Shown: positions 9,899 through 19,673, numbered from the stretch's first letter. The stretch is DNA of 38,548 nucleotides from Prevotellaceae bacterium (GCA_031267135.1 JAIRZQ010000017.1:1-38548), one strand, 5' to 3'. Translations and numbers: made by a program. Notes: a model not told the origin generated them from the sequence alone.

Positions 9899-11638
9899 AT
9901 GAAAATAAATATCGACAGGCAAATTTTAGATAAAGCCCAAACTTGGCTTGGCGACAGATACGATGCTGAAACGCGCCGGCAGGTACAATATCTGATTGAC
10001 AACGATCCGCATGAACTGTTCGAAAGTTTTTACAAAACGCTGGAATTTGGAACCGGCGGATTACGCGGAATAATGGGTGCAGGCAGCAACCGCATGAATA
10101 AATACACTGTTGGAACGGCAACTCAGGGTCTGGCAAATTATCTCAAAAAAGAAATAAAAAATGAAGAAATAAAAGTTGCGATTGCATACGATTGCCGCAA
10201 CAACAGTAACTTTTTTGCAAAAATTACCGCATCCGTTTTGTCGGCTAACGGCATAAAGGTTTATCTTTTCGATTCGTTGCGACCAACGCCCGAATTAAGT
10301 TTTGCGGTACGTCACTTTGCCTGCCACAGCGGAATTGTTATAACCGCTTCACACAATCCGAAAGAATACAACGGATATAAGGTTTACTGGTCGGATGGAG
10401 GGCAGATTGTTGCTCCTCACGATAAAAATATAATCGACGAAGTCAATAAAATTAAGAGTATTGATGAAGTTGATTTTCACGAAAATCCGGATAAAATCAT
10501 GATTACAGGCGATGAAATCGACAGTATATATCTCAACAAATTATGCTCGCTTTCGTTATCGCCGGAAATTATACATAAGCACAGCGATATAAAAATTGTT
10601 TATACGCCGTTGCACGGAACGGGAGTGAAGCTTGTTCCAAAGTTTTTACGGCTTCTTGGCTTCGCAAATATGATAAATATCCCCGAGCAGGATGTAACCG
10701 ATGGAAATTTTCCAACCGTTTCATCTCCAAATCCGGAAGAACCGTCGGCGCTGAAAATGGCGACAGGCAAGGCAATTGCCGAAAATGCCGATTTGGTAAT
10801 GGCAACCGACCCCGATGCCGACAGAGCGGGAATTGCCGTGAGAAACAAAAATAATGAATTTGTTTTGCTCAACGGAAATCAAACAGCTGCAATACTTACA
10901 TATTACCTGCTGACGAAATGGACGGAAAGGGGCATGCTGAAAGGAAATGAATATATTGTAAAAACAATAGTTACAAGTAACCTTATAAGCAAAATTGCCA
11001 AAAAATTTAATGTTGAATGTTTTGATGTGCTTACAGGATTTAAATATATAGCCGAAAAAATAAAAGAAAACGAAAGAAGCAGAAAATTTATTGCGGGAGG
11101 CGAAGAAAGTTACGGATTTTTGGCAGGCGAATTTGTACGAGATAAGGATGCGGTAATGAGTTGCGGAATCATTGCTGAAACTGCGGCGTGGGCTAAAGAA
11201 AAAGGAAAAACGCTTATTGATTTACTGCTTGACATATATTTGGAATTTGGCTTTTTCAAAGAAAAATTAATATCGCTCACGAAAAAGGGAAAAACAGGAG
11301 TTGAAGAAATTCAGGCGCTGATGCGCAGTTACAGAGAAAATCCGCCACGTGCGCTTGCAGGTGTTGATGTTACGTTTGTACACGACTATCAATCATTGGA
11401 AACAGCAGATGTGAAAAATGCTTTGCTGTTAAAAATAAATCAGCCCAAGTCGGATGTTTTGCAATTTGTAACCGGCGATGACACAGTTGTTTCGATACGT
11501 CCTTCGGGAACAGAACCTAAAATAAAATTTTACATAAGCGTCCGCGAACATTTGGACAGTATTGATGAATACGACACAATTTCGATGAAACTTGATAAAA
11601 AAAATCAAAAAATTATTGATGAGCTGAAAATCAGTTGA
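9899..11638 (+). CDS. Phosphoglucomutase/phosphomannomutase family protein
   Basis: GTGGLRGIMGAGSNRMN, active-site ITASHNPKEYNGYK, metal loop DPDADRAGIA, GGEESYGF, RPSGTEPKIKFY. Confidence 0.95.
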   Translation: MKINIDRQILDKAQTWLGDRYDAETRRQVQYLIDNDPHELFESFYKTLEFGTGGLRGIMGAGSNRMNKYTVGTATQGLANYLKKEIKNEEIKVAIAYDCRNNSNFFAKITASVLSANGIKVYLFDSLRPTPELSFAVRHFACHSGIVITASHNPKEYNGYKVYWSDGGQIVAPHDKNIIDEVNKIKSIDEVDFHENPDKIMITGDEIDSIYLNKLCSLSLSPEIIHKHSDIKIVYTPLHGTGVKLVPKFLRLLGFANMINIPEQDVTDGNFPTVSSPNPEEPSALKMATGKAIAENADLVMATDPDADRAGIAVRNKNNEFVLLNGNQTAAILTYYLLTKWTERGMLKGNEYIVKTIVTSNLISKIAKKFNVECFDVLTGFKYIAEKIKENERSRKFIAGGEESYGFLAGEFVRDKDAVMSCGIIAETAAWAKEKGKTLIDLLLDIYLEFGFFKEKLISLTKKGKTGVEEIQALMRSYRENPPRALAGVDVTFVHDYQSLETADVKNALLLKINQPKSDVLQFVTGDDTVVSIRPSGTEPKIKFYISVREHLDSIDEYDTISMKLDKKNQKIIDELKIS

Positions 11639-11765
11639 AAACAGCATCCGGAATGCCGATAAAGGCTCCAGCAACACCACTTATTCCGCACTAGCCGCAA
11701 GAATCGGGAAAATACCCCTCCACGTCATCCGTAAATGCTGAATCTCAAATATTTTAAAAAATATT

Positions 11766-11795
11766 TTTGAGTTAAAAATATTCTTCTTACATTTG
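11766..11795 (+). promoter_or_regulatory. Bacteroidetes-type promoter (TTTG-N18-TACATTTG) upstream of the 11844 CDS
   Basis: Matches the -33 TTTG / -7 TAnnTTTG consensus of Bacteroidetes primary sigma; ATG follows about 48 nt later. Confidence 0.5.
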
Positions 11796-11843
11796 CAGCG
11801 TTTGAAAAAATTATCAATTAATCACAGCTAAAAAATATATAAA

Positions 11844-12554
11844 ATGAAAACGAATGTACGTGCTTACTCCTGCAAAGATGAAGAACTTCCGATAATATGC
11901 GGTTACGCCGCACACGGTTTGGAACGAGACTTAAGCGATTTTTCCGCCTTCTCTCCCATGTTCAACGGATACTATCTCGATCAATTTAAAAACAAAATCG
12001 CTACCGTAGAAGACCTCGTCAATCCCCATACGGAAACTGTTGCCCGAAAAATCGTCACCGAACGGCTCTACGGTGAAATGTCTGGACTTTTATCCCCCAT
12101 CAACCGCGTGGAAAGCTATGTAAAACTCGCCGGACAGAGCATCCCAGTTTCTGTTACCGACTTCGGAATCATCCCACTCCGCAAGAAAATCGACAGCGGC
12201 GACGCCGAAGGAGTAATCCGCGCCCTGAGACTCGTCATTACCAACATAGAAACCTACGAAGACATCCTGAGCAAACTCGGTCTCACCGACGACTTGATAC
12301 AGCAGCTCAGGGACGCCCGCGCTCAGATCGAAGCTGATAACGAGGAACAATTTAACCTCCTCAGCGACCGCAAGAAACTCGTACAGGGAAACATCGACGT
12401 CATGAACGACCTGTACAGGCAATTATCCGAATTTTGTGAAGTAGGAAAAACTCTCTATAAAGGTGTCGACCCCGAAAAAGTCCAGGAATACACATTTGCC
12501 TATCTCGTAAAGAAGGTACGAAACGTACACCGCCACAAAAGTAATGCCAAATAA
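11844..12554 (+). CDS. Bacteroidetes-specific hypothetical protein (possibly DUF6261-like; uncertain)
   Basis: 236 aa ORF, MKTNVRAYSCKDEELPIICGYAAHGLERDLSDF...; good start context and upstream promoter. Confidence 0.7.
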   Translation: MKTNVRAYSCKDEELPIICGYAAHGLERDLSDFSAFSPMFNGYYLDQFKNKIATVEDLVNPHTETVARKIVTERLYGEMSGLLSPINRVESYVKLAGQSIPVSVTDFGIIPLRKKIDSGDAEGVIRALRLVITNIETYEDILSKLGLTDDLIQQLRDARAQIEADNEEQFNLLSDRKKLVQGNIDVMNDLYRQLSEFCEVGKTLYKGVDPEKVQEYTFAYLVKKVRNVHRHKSNAK

Positions 12555-12568
12555 AACTGATATATTGT

Positions 12569-12736
12569 TTTCGGAAGCTCAGGAAAGTCTTTCGGACACT
12601 CAGGGAAGACCTTCGGACACTTCGGAAAGTCTTTCTGGCATTCAGGGAAGACCTTTTGGCGCTTCGGAAAGACATTCGGGCACTCCGGGAAACCTTTCGG
12701 GCGCTTCGGAAAGTCTTTCGGACATTCCGGGAAACC
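12569..12736 (+). repeat. Minisatellite: 8 tandem units of exactly 21 nt with alternating A/B subtypes (42-nt higher-order period)
   Basis: Units TTTCGGAAGCTCAGGAAAGTC / TTTCGGACACTCAGGGAAGAC / CTTCGGACACTTCGGAAAGTC / TTTCTGGCATTCAGGGAAGAC / CTTTTGGCGCTTCGGAAAGAC / ATTCGGGCACTCCGGGAAACC / TTTCGGGCGCTTCGGAAAGTC / TTTCGGACATTCCGGGAAACC. Confidence 0.95.
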
Positions 12737-12769
12737 TTTTCCTTTCATCATTTATATAATCAATAAAAT

Positions 12770-13699
12770 ATGTTATTAATCAAAAACACATGGGCAGGTT
12801 TTCGTTACAGACACTGGACATTACTCGCAGCCCTTACTTACTTTTTAAAAGGAGTTGCTCGTGAAACAAACATTTTTTCTAATTTCTTTATGGAATGTCA
12901 TAGAAAAGTCGTTTGCCGTCAATTTAAAAAGAAATGGTTAAAACAATCCGGTGAAGCACGTTATTTCAGTTTTAACGGCGCTAAATTTCCTGATATTTCA
13001 GCCGATAAGTATAATTTTTGTGGACTGGCAAGTTATGTTTTTGAGGATACCTTTTTCATTCCATGCTATCACAACGACAATCACGACAAAACCCTCGTCG
13101 AACGTCTCGACCGATACATGCATGAAGGCCCATACGGATACGTCGACGGAGCGTTCAACGTAACCGTAAGGGAAGACGACATCGTTATCGACGCCGGTGC
13201 CTGGCTGGGCGATTTCAGCGCCTACGCTGCATCCAAAAATGCAACCTGCTATGCCTTCGAACCCGTTGTTGCTAACTTTCGCACGCTATGCGAAACAGCA
13301 GAGTTGAACAAACCCTATATTTTTCCGGTACAAAAAGGCTTCGGAAGCGAAGAATGTGAACTGAATATCTCGGTTCCTGCCAGCACGAGCGCGAGTTCTT
13401 TCATTATGTTCCATGAAAACGGGCAAATAGAAACAGTCCAAATCACCACCCTCGACAAATTTGTCGAAGAAAACAAACTCAGCAAAGTCGACTTCATCAA
13501 AGCCGACATCGAAGGCGCCGAAAGAGACATGCTGCTCGGAGCAACTAACGTCCTGAAAACCTTCGCCCCCAAACTCGCAATATGCACCTACCATCTCCCC
13601 GACGACCCGCATGTCCTGGAAAAAATCATCCTTGATGCAAATCCAAACTATACCGTCCGGCATCTCCGGCATAAATTATTTGCTATGGTAATAAAGTAA
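12770..13699 (+). CDS. FkbM family methyltransferase
   Basis: DIVIDAGAWLGDFSAYAASKNATCYAFEPVVANFRTL... and VDFIKADIEGAERDMLLGA motif. Confidence 0.88.
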   Translation: MLLIKNTWAGFRYRHWTLLAALTYFLKGVARETNIFSNFFMECHRKVVCRQFKKKWLKQSGEARYFSFNGAKFPDISADKYNFCGLASYVFEDTFFIPCYHNDNHDKTLVERLDRYMHEGPYGYVDGAFNVTVREDDIVIDAGAWLGDFSAYAASKNATCYAFEPVVANFRTLCETAELNKPYIFPVQKGFGSEECELNISVPASTSASSFIMFHENGQIETVQITTLDKFVEENKLSKVDFIKADIEGAERDMLLGATNVLKTFAPKLAICTYHLPDDPHVLEKIILDANPNYTVRHLRHKLFAMVIK

Positions 13700-13716
13700 A
13701 TCAACTTCAAATTATA

Positions 13717-13806
13717 GAACTGATCACCATTGCAATGCCGGTCTATAACGTGGAGGCATATGTGGAAAAAGCGTTGCTGTCCGCTTAAAACCAGACATAT
13801 ATCTAT
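13717..13806 (+). pseudogene. Remnant of a family 2 glycosyltransferase N-terminus
   Basis: Reads ELITIAMPVYNVEAYVEKALLSA*NQTYI; canonical GT2 start with an in-frame TAA and then loss of homology. Confidence 0.7.
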
Positions 13807-14312
13807 CACTTTTTTGCTTAATTTTGCATCTGTCGGAAAGCTCGTATTGTTACCATGAACCGTAGTGTCCGACAATACAAACTTTGTCTGCTTTGGTATG
13901 TCTTCGCTTACGCTGTATACAAAATTTTAACATCCCTGCCTCGCCTATACGCTTGCGAAAGTGTACAAAATCGCTCGGATCGCACGGAAATTTATGCTCG
14001 AAAAACACTCCGCCGCAAAAATATTGAAAATAAACATCTCGAATCCAAAATTCGGGAAGTCGCTCATATCCCGGATTATACAAATGTTTTAGTATCACAC
14101 AACCAAACATCAACCTTATCGGCATTCCGGGACGGCTCGGTTTGCCAAAGTAATAAATCTTGAACTCCTTCTCAAAACAGTTCCAATCAATGGCGGTTGC
14201 CGGTAAAGCCAAATCGTGTTTCGGATTTATCATGTCTTCAAGACGTGTGCGAAACAGTTCCCGCTGATTTCTTTCCTGTAATTTGCCTATCATAATTTGC
14301 CGGTGTTTTGCT
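13800..14312 (-). mobile_element. Degenerate IS5-family-like transposase fragment
   Basis: MIGKLQERNQRELFRTRLEDMINPKHDLAL...RLMFGCVILKHLYN...FCGGVFFEHKFPCDPSDFVHFRKRIGEAG, then frameshifted SDTTVHGNNTSFPTDAKLSKKVID near 13800-13870; truncated. Confidence 0.8.
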
Positions 14313-14329
14313 TCAATGATAATAATTCC

Positions 14330-14584
14330 TGTAATTTCGAACCCATAGTGCGAATCCAACTATAAAACTGCCGGTCGTGTTACGTTAAACAGTCTTGCTA
14401 TCATTCCGTAACTTGCTTTTCCGCTGCTATATAATAACATAGCTTTCGGGTTTTATTTGACCCCTGTTGTTTTACAACTTAAAATTACAACCGCAATCTT
14501 TACACTTGTAATGTTGATGTCCACGTACATTCCCGCTTTTTACATAATGGGGGCTACAACATTTTTTACATATTATTTCTTGCA
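14330..14584 (-). mobile_element. Degenerate IS1-family-like (InsA-type, zinc-finger) transposase fragment
   Basis: Reverse complement reads MQEIICKKCCSPHYVKSGNVRGHQHYKCKDCGCNFKL* then in other frames MLLYSSGKASYGMIARLFNVTRPAVL and YSWIRTMGSKLQELL. Confidence 0.65.
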
Positions 14585-14795
14585 TATTGTTTTTGCCGCA
14601 ATGATATTATGAATCTATTTATTATTAAACACTCTCGTAAATTTTTATATTTATATTATGGGAAGAAATATAAATGAAAAGGATAAAATAAAGAAAAAAT
14701 TATTAAAAAAAATAATTGGAATACGCTCCTACGTCGCATAACAGGTCTGTATGCGCTTCGCCGCCCCAAACGTAGTAAACAGCCGGAACGTTTTT

Positions 14796-17246
14796 TCAAG
14801 GGTCAACATTTATCTGTACTGCAACCTGCCTGAATACCTGTTCGGCTTGCAAATGAGAGATGCATTGCTTCAACATCTTTTTTGTCTGAACTAAGGAAGT
14901 TTTCTTATTTATTTTCAAAAGTATGCTGCTTATAAATTCATTTCTGATTTTATCAACGGCGGGATATTCGGGACCAAGCACATATTCGCCTAAAAATGTC
15001 CGCATACTGCAGGCAATCTTACATGCAGCCTGGTTTAAAATATTAATATCCTTATGCTTGAGAGTAATATTTATTAATCGAAAAAACGGCGGATAGCAAA
15101 ACTCCCTGCGTTCGGCAATCTGTCTATCAAATAAGTTTTCGTAGCGGTTATCAATCACATCACGTACCGTTTTATTTTCAGGATTGCAAGTTTGAATTAT
15201 TATGCGCCCTGTCTTGTCGCGGCGACCTGCGCGCCCTCCCACTTGCGTCATAAGTTGAAAAGCCCGCTCGTGCGCTCTGAAATCAGAGAAATTCAACATG
15301 CTGTCAGCATTCAATATTCCAACAACGCTTACGTTATCAAAATCCAAACCTTTGCTAATCATTTGCGTTCCTATCAAAATATCAATTTCATGATTTTCAA
15401 AATCCGTCATTGTTTTCATATAAGCATTGCGGGTACGTATTGAGTCGGTATCAAATATCGCCGTGCGTGATTCAGGAAAAATTACTTTTATTTCGTCTTT
15501 GATTTTTTCTGTTCCCAGTCCTTTTTTACTCAGTTTTTCGCTTCCGCACTTTTCACATCTCATGTATAAATTCACCGAGTATCCGCAGTAATGACAGCGT
15601 AAATTATTTGTACTTTTATGATATGTAAGGCTCACATTACAGTTTTTGCAGCGAGGAATTTCACCGCAGCTATCGCATTGTAAATAAGGTGCAAATCCGC
15701 GCCTGTTTTGAAACAGTATGATTTGTTCCTTATTTTTCAGTGCGGTAAACATTACGTCAAGAAGCGGCTTGGTAAAATGTCCGTTCATCTGATTTTTTGC
15801 AAAAGCACTCAAAATATTTGCCGTTTCGGCTTTTGGCGGCAGCGCTTTGCCAAAACGTTCACATAGCCGTACCAAACCAAATTTACCCCGACGCGCATTA
15901 TAAAAGCTTTCTACAGATGGCGTTGTGCTGCCGAGCAGAGTTTTTGCTCCGTGAATTTGCGCGAGCATGATTGCCGCATCGCGAGCATTATACAGCGGAG
16001 CAATATCATGCTGCTTGTATGACGGGTCATGTTCTTCATCAACGATTATCATGCCCAGATTGGAAAACGGCAAAAATAGCGCCGAACGGGCTCCCGTTAC
16101 GATAAAATATTTTTGACTATACGATTTGATGCCGAGAATGTTATTGTAAACTTCGACACGCTCGTTTTCACCGTATTTCGAATGATATATGCCGACTTTG
16201 TTTCCAAAAACCTTTTTCAAACGTACCAGCAGTTGTTGTGTGATGGCGATTTCGGGCAACAGGAAAAGAACCTGTTTGCCGCGTTGTAATTGCGCTTCAA
16301 TCAATTTAAAATATATTTCCGTTTTTCCCGAAGATGTTACTCCATACAACAAAACAGTGTTTTTTGTTTCAAAATTTTTATTGATTTCATCAAGCGCATT
16401 TTGCTGTGCGACAGTTAATTTTTTCAAAGCATACGTTTCCATATTTTCTGTTTCGATACGGCCTGTTTCGATTTCTTCCGTTTCAAAAATCTGCTTTTCA
16501 ATACAAGTATTCAAAACATGCGAGCTTGTCCTTGATTCGGCAAGCAATAATGTTTTTGGTATTTTCACAGGATTTTCAAAATCAATATTTTCGGACAGCG
16601 ATAGATAATAAATCAACAGCTTCTCCTGTGCTTTTGCTCGCTTCAGAAAATTTATCTTTTCGTTAAGTTCGTTCTCGTTTTTTATTGTTTTACTGAGTTT
16701 TACAAGTGTTTTAGTTTTTGGTTTATATTTAATCTCAATGTCTTCAGCAACGCAGATTATTTCTTTTTCGAGCATGGTTTTCAAAGTCGGGATTATTGTT
16801 TTTTTTGCTGATTTTTTGATTAATTGATGTAATGTTATTTTTTTTTCTCTTTCGATTATTGAATAAAGCTCGGCTTCACGCCCGGTTATATCGACATTGC
16901 AATCCGAAACGGAAAAATGCGTTTTGCTTTGCAGTTTCAATCGGCTTGGCAATGCGGCATTCATCACTTCTCCCACAGTACATATATAATATTCGGAAAT
17001 CCAAATCCAAAAATCAAGCTGTTGCCTGTTTACCGCCGGTTTTTTATCAATTAATGAAATTATCGGTTTTACGGTAAACGGTTTTGGCTCGTCATCATAT
17101 ATTTTTTGCACTATTGCCGAATACATTTTGTTTTGCACGTAAACCACAACGCTGCAACCGACATTAATTTCCGCAATTAATGCATCGGGAACGGAATAGG
17201 TGAGATTTTCTGGCAGCGCTAACGGCAAAATCACATCAATATACAT
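14796..17246 (-). CDS. priA: Primosomal protein N' (replication restart helicase PriA)
   Basis: YGVTSSGKTEIY Walker A, DEEH box, CxxC zinc-binding cluster CDSCGEIPRCKNCNVSLTYHK...CHYCGY...CEKCGS. Confidence 0.95.
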   Translation of the reverse strand: MYIDVILPLALPENLTYSVPDALIAEINVGCSVVVYVQNKMYSAIVQKIYDDEPKPFTVKPIISLIDKKPAVNRQQLDFWIWISEYYICTVGEVMNAALPSRLKLQSKTHFSVSDCNVDITGREAELYSIIEREKKITLHQLIKKSAKKTIIPTLKTMLEKEIICVAEDIEIKYKPKTKTLVKLSKTIKNENELNEKINFLKRAKAQEKLLIYYLSLSENIDFENPVKIPKTLLLAESRTSSHVLNTCIEKQIFETEEIETGRIETENMETYALKKLTVAQQNALDEINKNFETKNTVLLYGVTSSGKTEIYFKLIEAQLQRGKQVLFLLPEIAITQQLLVRLKKVFGNKVGIYHSKYGENERVEVYNNILGIKSYSQKYFIVTGARSALFLPFSNLGMIIVDEEHDPSYKQHDIAPLYNARDAAIMLAQIHGAKTLLGSTTPSVESFYNARRGKFGLVRLCERFGKALPPKAETANILSAFAKNQMNGHFTKPLLDVMFTALKNKEQIILFQNRRGFAPYLQCDSCGEIPRCKNCNVSLTYHKSTNNLRCHYCGYSVNLYMRCEKCGSEKLSKKGLGTEKIKDEIKVIFPESRTAIFDTDSIRTRNAYMKTMTDFENHEIDILIGTQMISKGLDFDNVSVVGILNADSMLNFSDFRAHERAFQLMTQVGGRAGRRDKTGRIIIQTCNPENKTVRDVIDNRYENLFDRQIAERREFCYPPFFRLINITLKHKDINILNQAACKIACSMRTFLGEYVLGPEYPAVDKIRNEFISSILLKINKKTSLVQTKKMLKQCISHLQAEQVFRQVAVQINVDP

Positions 17247-17467
17247 TTTTATAAATTTAATTATTCTCGGATTTACTACTATATTACAAAATTAGTTTTT
17301 TTATTCACAATAAAGCCGCAAGTACGAAAAAATTAACCATAAGTAACAGGGTAAACGCATTTAAATTCATACTGCCATCATAATAAAACCACATAACAGA
17401 GAAAGGCGTTCACAGGCAACGCTTACAGTGTTTTATTGCACGGCTGTCCAACGCAGGGCGTAAATAA

Positions 17468-17505
17468 AAATAATCCTGCTAAGCATTGGCTTAGCAGGAT
17501 TATTT
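17468..17505. terminator. Strong intrinsic terminator hairpin (17 bp perfect stem, ATTG loop)
   Basis: AAATAATCCTGCTAAGC-ATTG-GCTTAGCAGGATTATTT; lies just beyond the 3' end of the 17541..19673 minus-strand gene. Confidence 0.8.
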
Positions 17506-17540
17506 ATTATTCCTTACAGAGGAATTTTTAAAACTCAAAT

Positions 17541-19673
17541 TTATTTCACAACACTAATATTATTATTGCTTAGTTGTCGTTTAAAATTTTTCGGTAGTTT
17601 TGGTAAAGATGACTTCTTCGCTTGAGGAGGAGTTCCCGAAGCGCTTTGCTTTGTCCAAACAGTTCCGGCGTCATAACCAAAATTTCCTGCACAAGCGCTG
17701 CTTTGCATACCAAGCCAAACATGCGTAATAGGATATGGCGTGCCATCAATCGTTGCGTTGTATGTACCGGGAAAAGTAATGGATAAATTTTCCCCGGCGC
17801 CGGCAACATTCAACGTTCCTATGCCTTCGTTTACATTATCACAGAAAATACTCTCTCTCACGGCTGCTAAATAAGTATTATAACCTGTTAACCATGTTGG
17901 AATGATTTCCTGATAAGCAATGGTTATTGTTCTTGCCGTATTATCTACTGTAGCCGTAACGGCATCGTCATAACTATCTTCAAAAAAATTATGAATTTTG
18001 ACAGTGGTGGCATTTATTTTTTCAACAGTTATTGTGTGGTTGTTATCGTACGCAGAAGTATTATAAATATAGAAATCCTCAACGTTCCAGCTTCCAACCA
18101 AATCATCAATAAACGATGAGCAAGCGGTAATTGTAACCGTTTTGCCAGCACTATATGCGCCTGTTCCGTTGGCATTTACTCCGGCTGAAGCATAAACTCC
18201 GGCTGCGGTTACGATAAGCGTAGCGGCAGTTTCGCCGTTAATCAAAACGCCGTCTTTTGTCCATACGTACGAAGTTGCGCCGGTTGCTGTAGCAGTTAAA
18301 GTTACTGAAACAGCAGGGCATGTATTTGTAGCATCTCCTGAAATAGTTGCCTGCTCGGGAGCAGGACATGCGGTAATTGTAACCGTTTTGCCGGCGCTAT
18401 ATGCGCCTGTTCCGTTGGCATTTACTCCGGCTGCAGTATAAACTCCGGCTGCGGTTACGGTAAAAGTAGCGTCAGTTTCGCCGTTAATCACTGTTCCATC
18501 TTTTTTCCATTCATAAGACGTTGCGCCTGTTGCTGTAGCGGTTAAAACTACTGTAACTTCAGGGCATGTGTTGGTAGCGTCTCCTGTAATAGTTGCCTGC
18601 TCGGGAACAGTACATGCGGTAATTGTTACCGTTTTGGCTGCGCTAACCGCTCCTGTGCCTGCGGCATTTACTCCTGCTGCGGTATAAACTCCGCTTTCGG
18701 TTACGGTAAGAGTAGCGTCAGTTTCGCCATTAATCACTGTTCCGTCTTTTTTCCATTCATAAGACGTTGCTCCGTCAGCTGCAGCGGTTAAAACTACGGT
18801 AACTTCAGGGCATGTGTTGGTAGCGTCTCCTGCTATAGTTGCCTGTGCGGGAGGACAATCGGTAATTGTAACCGTTTTTGCTTCGCTAATCGCTCCTGTG
18901 CCTACCGAGTTTATTCCTGCTGCGGTATAAGCACCGCTTTCGGTTACGGTAAGAGTAGCGGCGATTTGTCCGTTAATCACTGTTCCGTCTTTTTTCCATT
19001 CGTAAGACGTTGCTCCGTCAGCCGTAGCGGTTAAAACTACGGTAATTTCAGGGCATGTGTTGGTAGCGTCTCCTGCAATAGTTGCCTGCTCGGGAGCAGT
19101 GGCACAATCGGTAATTGTAACAGTTTTGGCTGCGCTAACCACTCCTGTGCCTTCCGAGTTTATTCCTGCTGCGGTATAAGCGCCGCTTTCGGTTACGGTA
19201 AGAGTAGCGGCGGTTTCGCCGTTAATCACTGTTCCGTCTTTTTTCCATTCGTAAGACGTTGCTCCGTCAGCTGCAGCGGTTAAAACTACGGTAACTTCAG
19301 GGCATGTGTTGGTAGCATCTCCTGCAATAGTTGCCTGCTCGGGAGCAGTGGCACAAGCTGTAATTGTAACATTCTTAACTGCGCTGAACGTTCCTGTACC
19401 TGCCGAATTTACGCCTGCTGCGGTATAAGCGCCGCTTTCGGTTACGATAAGAGTAGCGGCAGTTTCGCCGTTAATCACTGTTCCGTCTTTTTTCCACTGG
19501 TACGAATCCGCATCTTTTGCAGCAGCGGTTAAAGTTACTGTTGTTGCAGGACATTCATTGGCATCAGCGCCTGTAATGGTTGCCTGCGAAGGAAAAACAA
19601 TGTCATCATCGTTTTTACATGTAGCAAATAATAATGCTACGCTAAGTAAAAGAAAAATTTTTTTCATGATCAT
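17541..19673 (-). CDS. Lipoprotein with six tandem Ig-like repeats and a C-terminal unclassified domain
   Basis: Lipobox-like LLFATCKNDDD; six ~80 aa units QATIxGDATNTCPEVTVVLTA...SYEWKKDGTVINGETAATLTVTESGAYTAAG...KTVTITxC. Confidence 0.88.
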   Translation of the reverse strand: MIMKKIFLLLSVALLFATCKNDDDIVFPSQATITGADANECPATTVTLTAAAKDADSYQWKKDGTVINGETAATLIVTESGAYTAAGVNSAGTGTFSAVKNVTITACATAPEQATIAGDATNTCPEVTVVLTAAADGATSYEWKKDGTVINGETAATLTVTESGAYTAAGINSEGTGVVSAAKTVTITDCATAPEQATIAGDATNTCPEITVVLTATADGATSYEWKKDGTVINGQIAATLTVTESGAYTAAGINSVGTGAISEAKTVTITDCPPAQATIAGDATNTCPEVTVVLTAAADGATSYEWKKDGTVINGETDATLTVTESGVYTAAGVNAAGTGAVSAAKTVTITACTVPEQATITGDATNTCPEVTVVLTATATGATSYEWKKDGTVINGETDATFTVTAAGVYTAAGVNANGTGAYSAGKTVTITACPAPEQATISGDATNTCPAVSVTLTATATGATSYVWTKDGVLINGETAATLIVTAAGVYASAGVNANGTGAYSAGKTVTITACSSFIDDLVGSWNVEDFYIYNTSAYDNNHTITVEKINATTVKIHNFFEDSYDDAVTATVDNTARTITIAYQEIIPTWLTGYNTYLAAVRESIFCDNVNEGIGTLNVAGAGENLSITFPGTYNATIDGTPYPITHVWLGMQSSACAGNFGYDAGTVWTKQSASGTPPQAKKSSLPKLPKNFKRQLSNNNISVVK

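Noticed and set aside
12569-12736. CRISPR array
   Set aside because: Contiguous 21-nt tandem repeats with no spacers and no cas genes; it is a minisatellite.
12400-12751. Minus-strand ORFs 12400..12675 and 12500..12751 (FPECPK heptads) as genuine genes
   Set aside because: Any 21-nt repeat keeps all six frames open, so openness alone is not evidence of coding; noted only within the minisatellite finding.
17541-19673. Repeated DNA blocks as a CRISPR or mobile repeat
   Set aside because: Repeats are ~240 nt, in frame and encode Ig-like protein modules.
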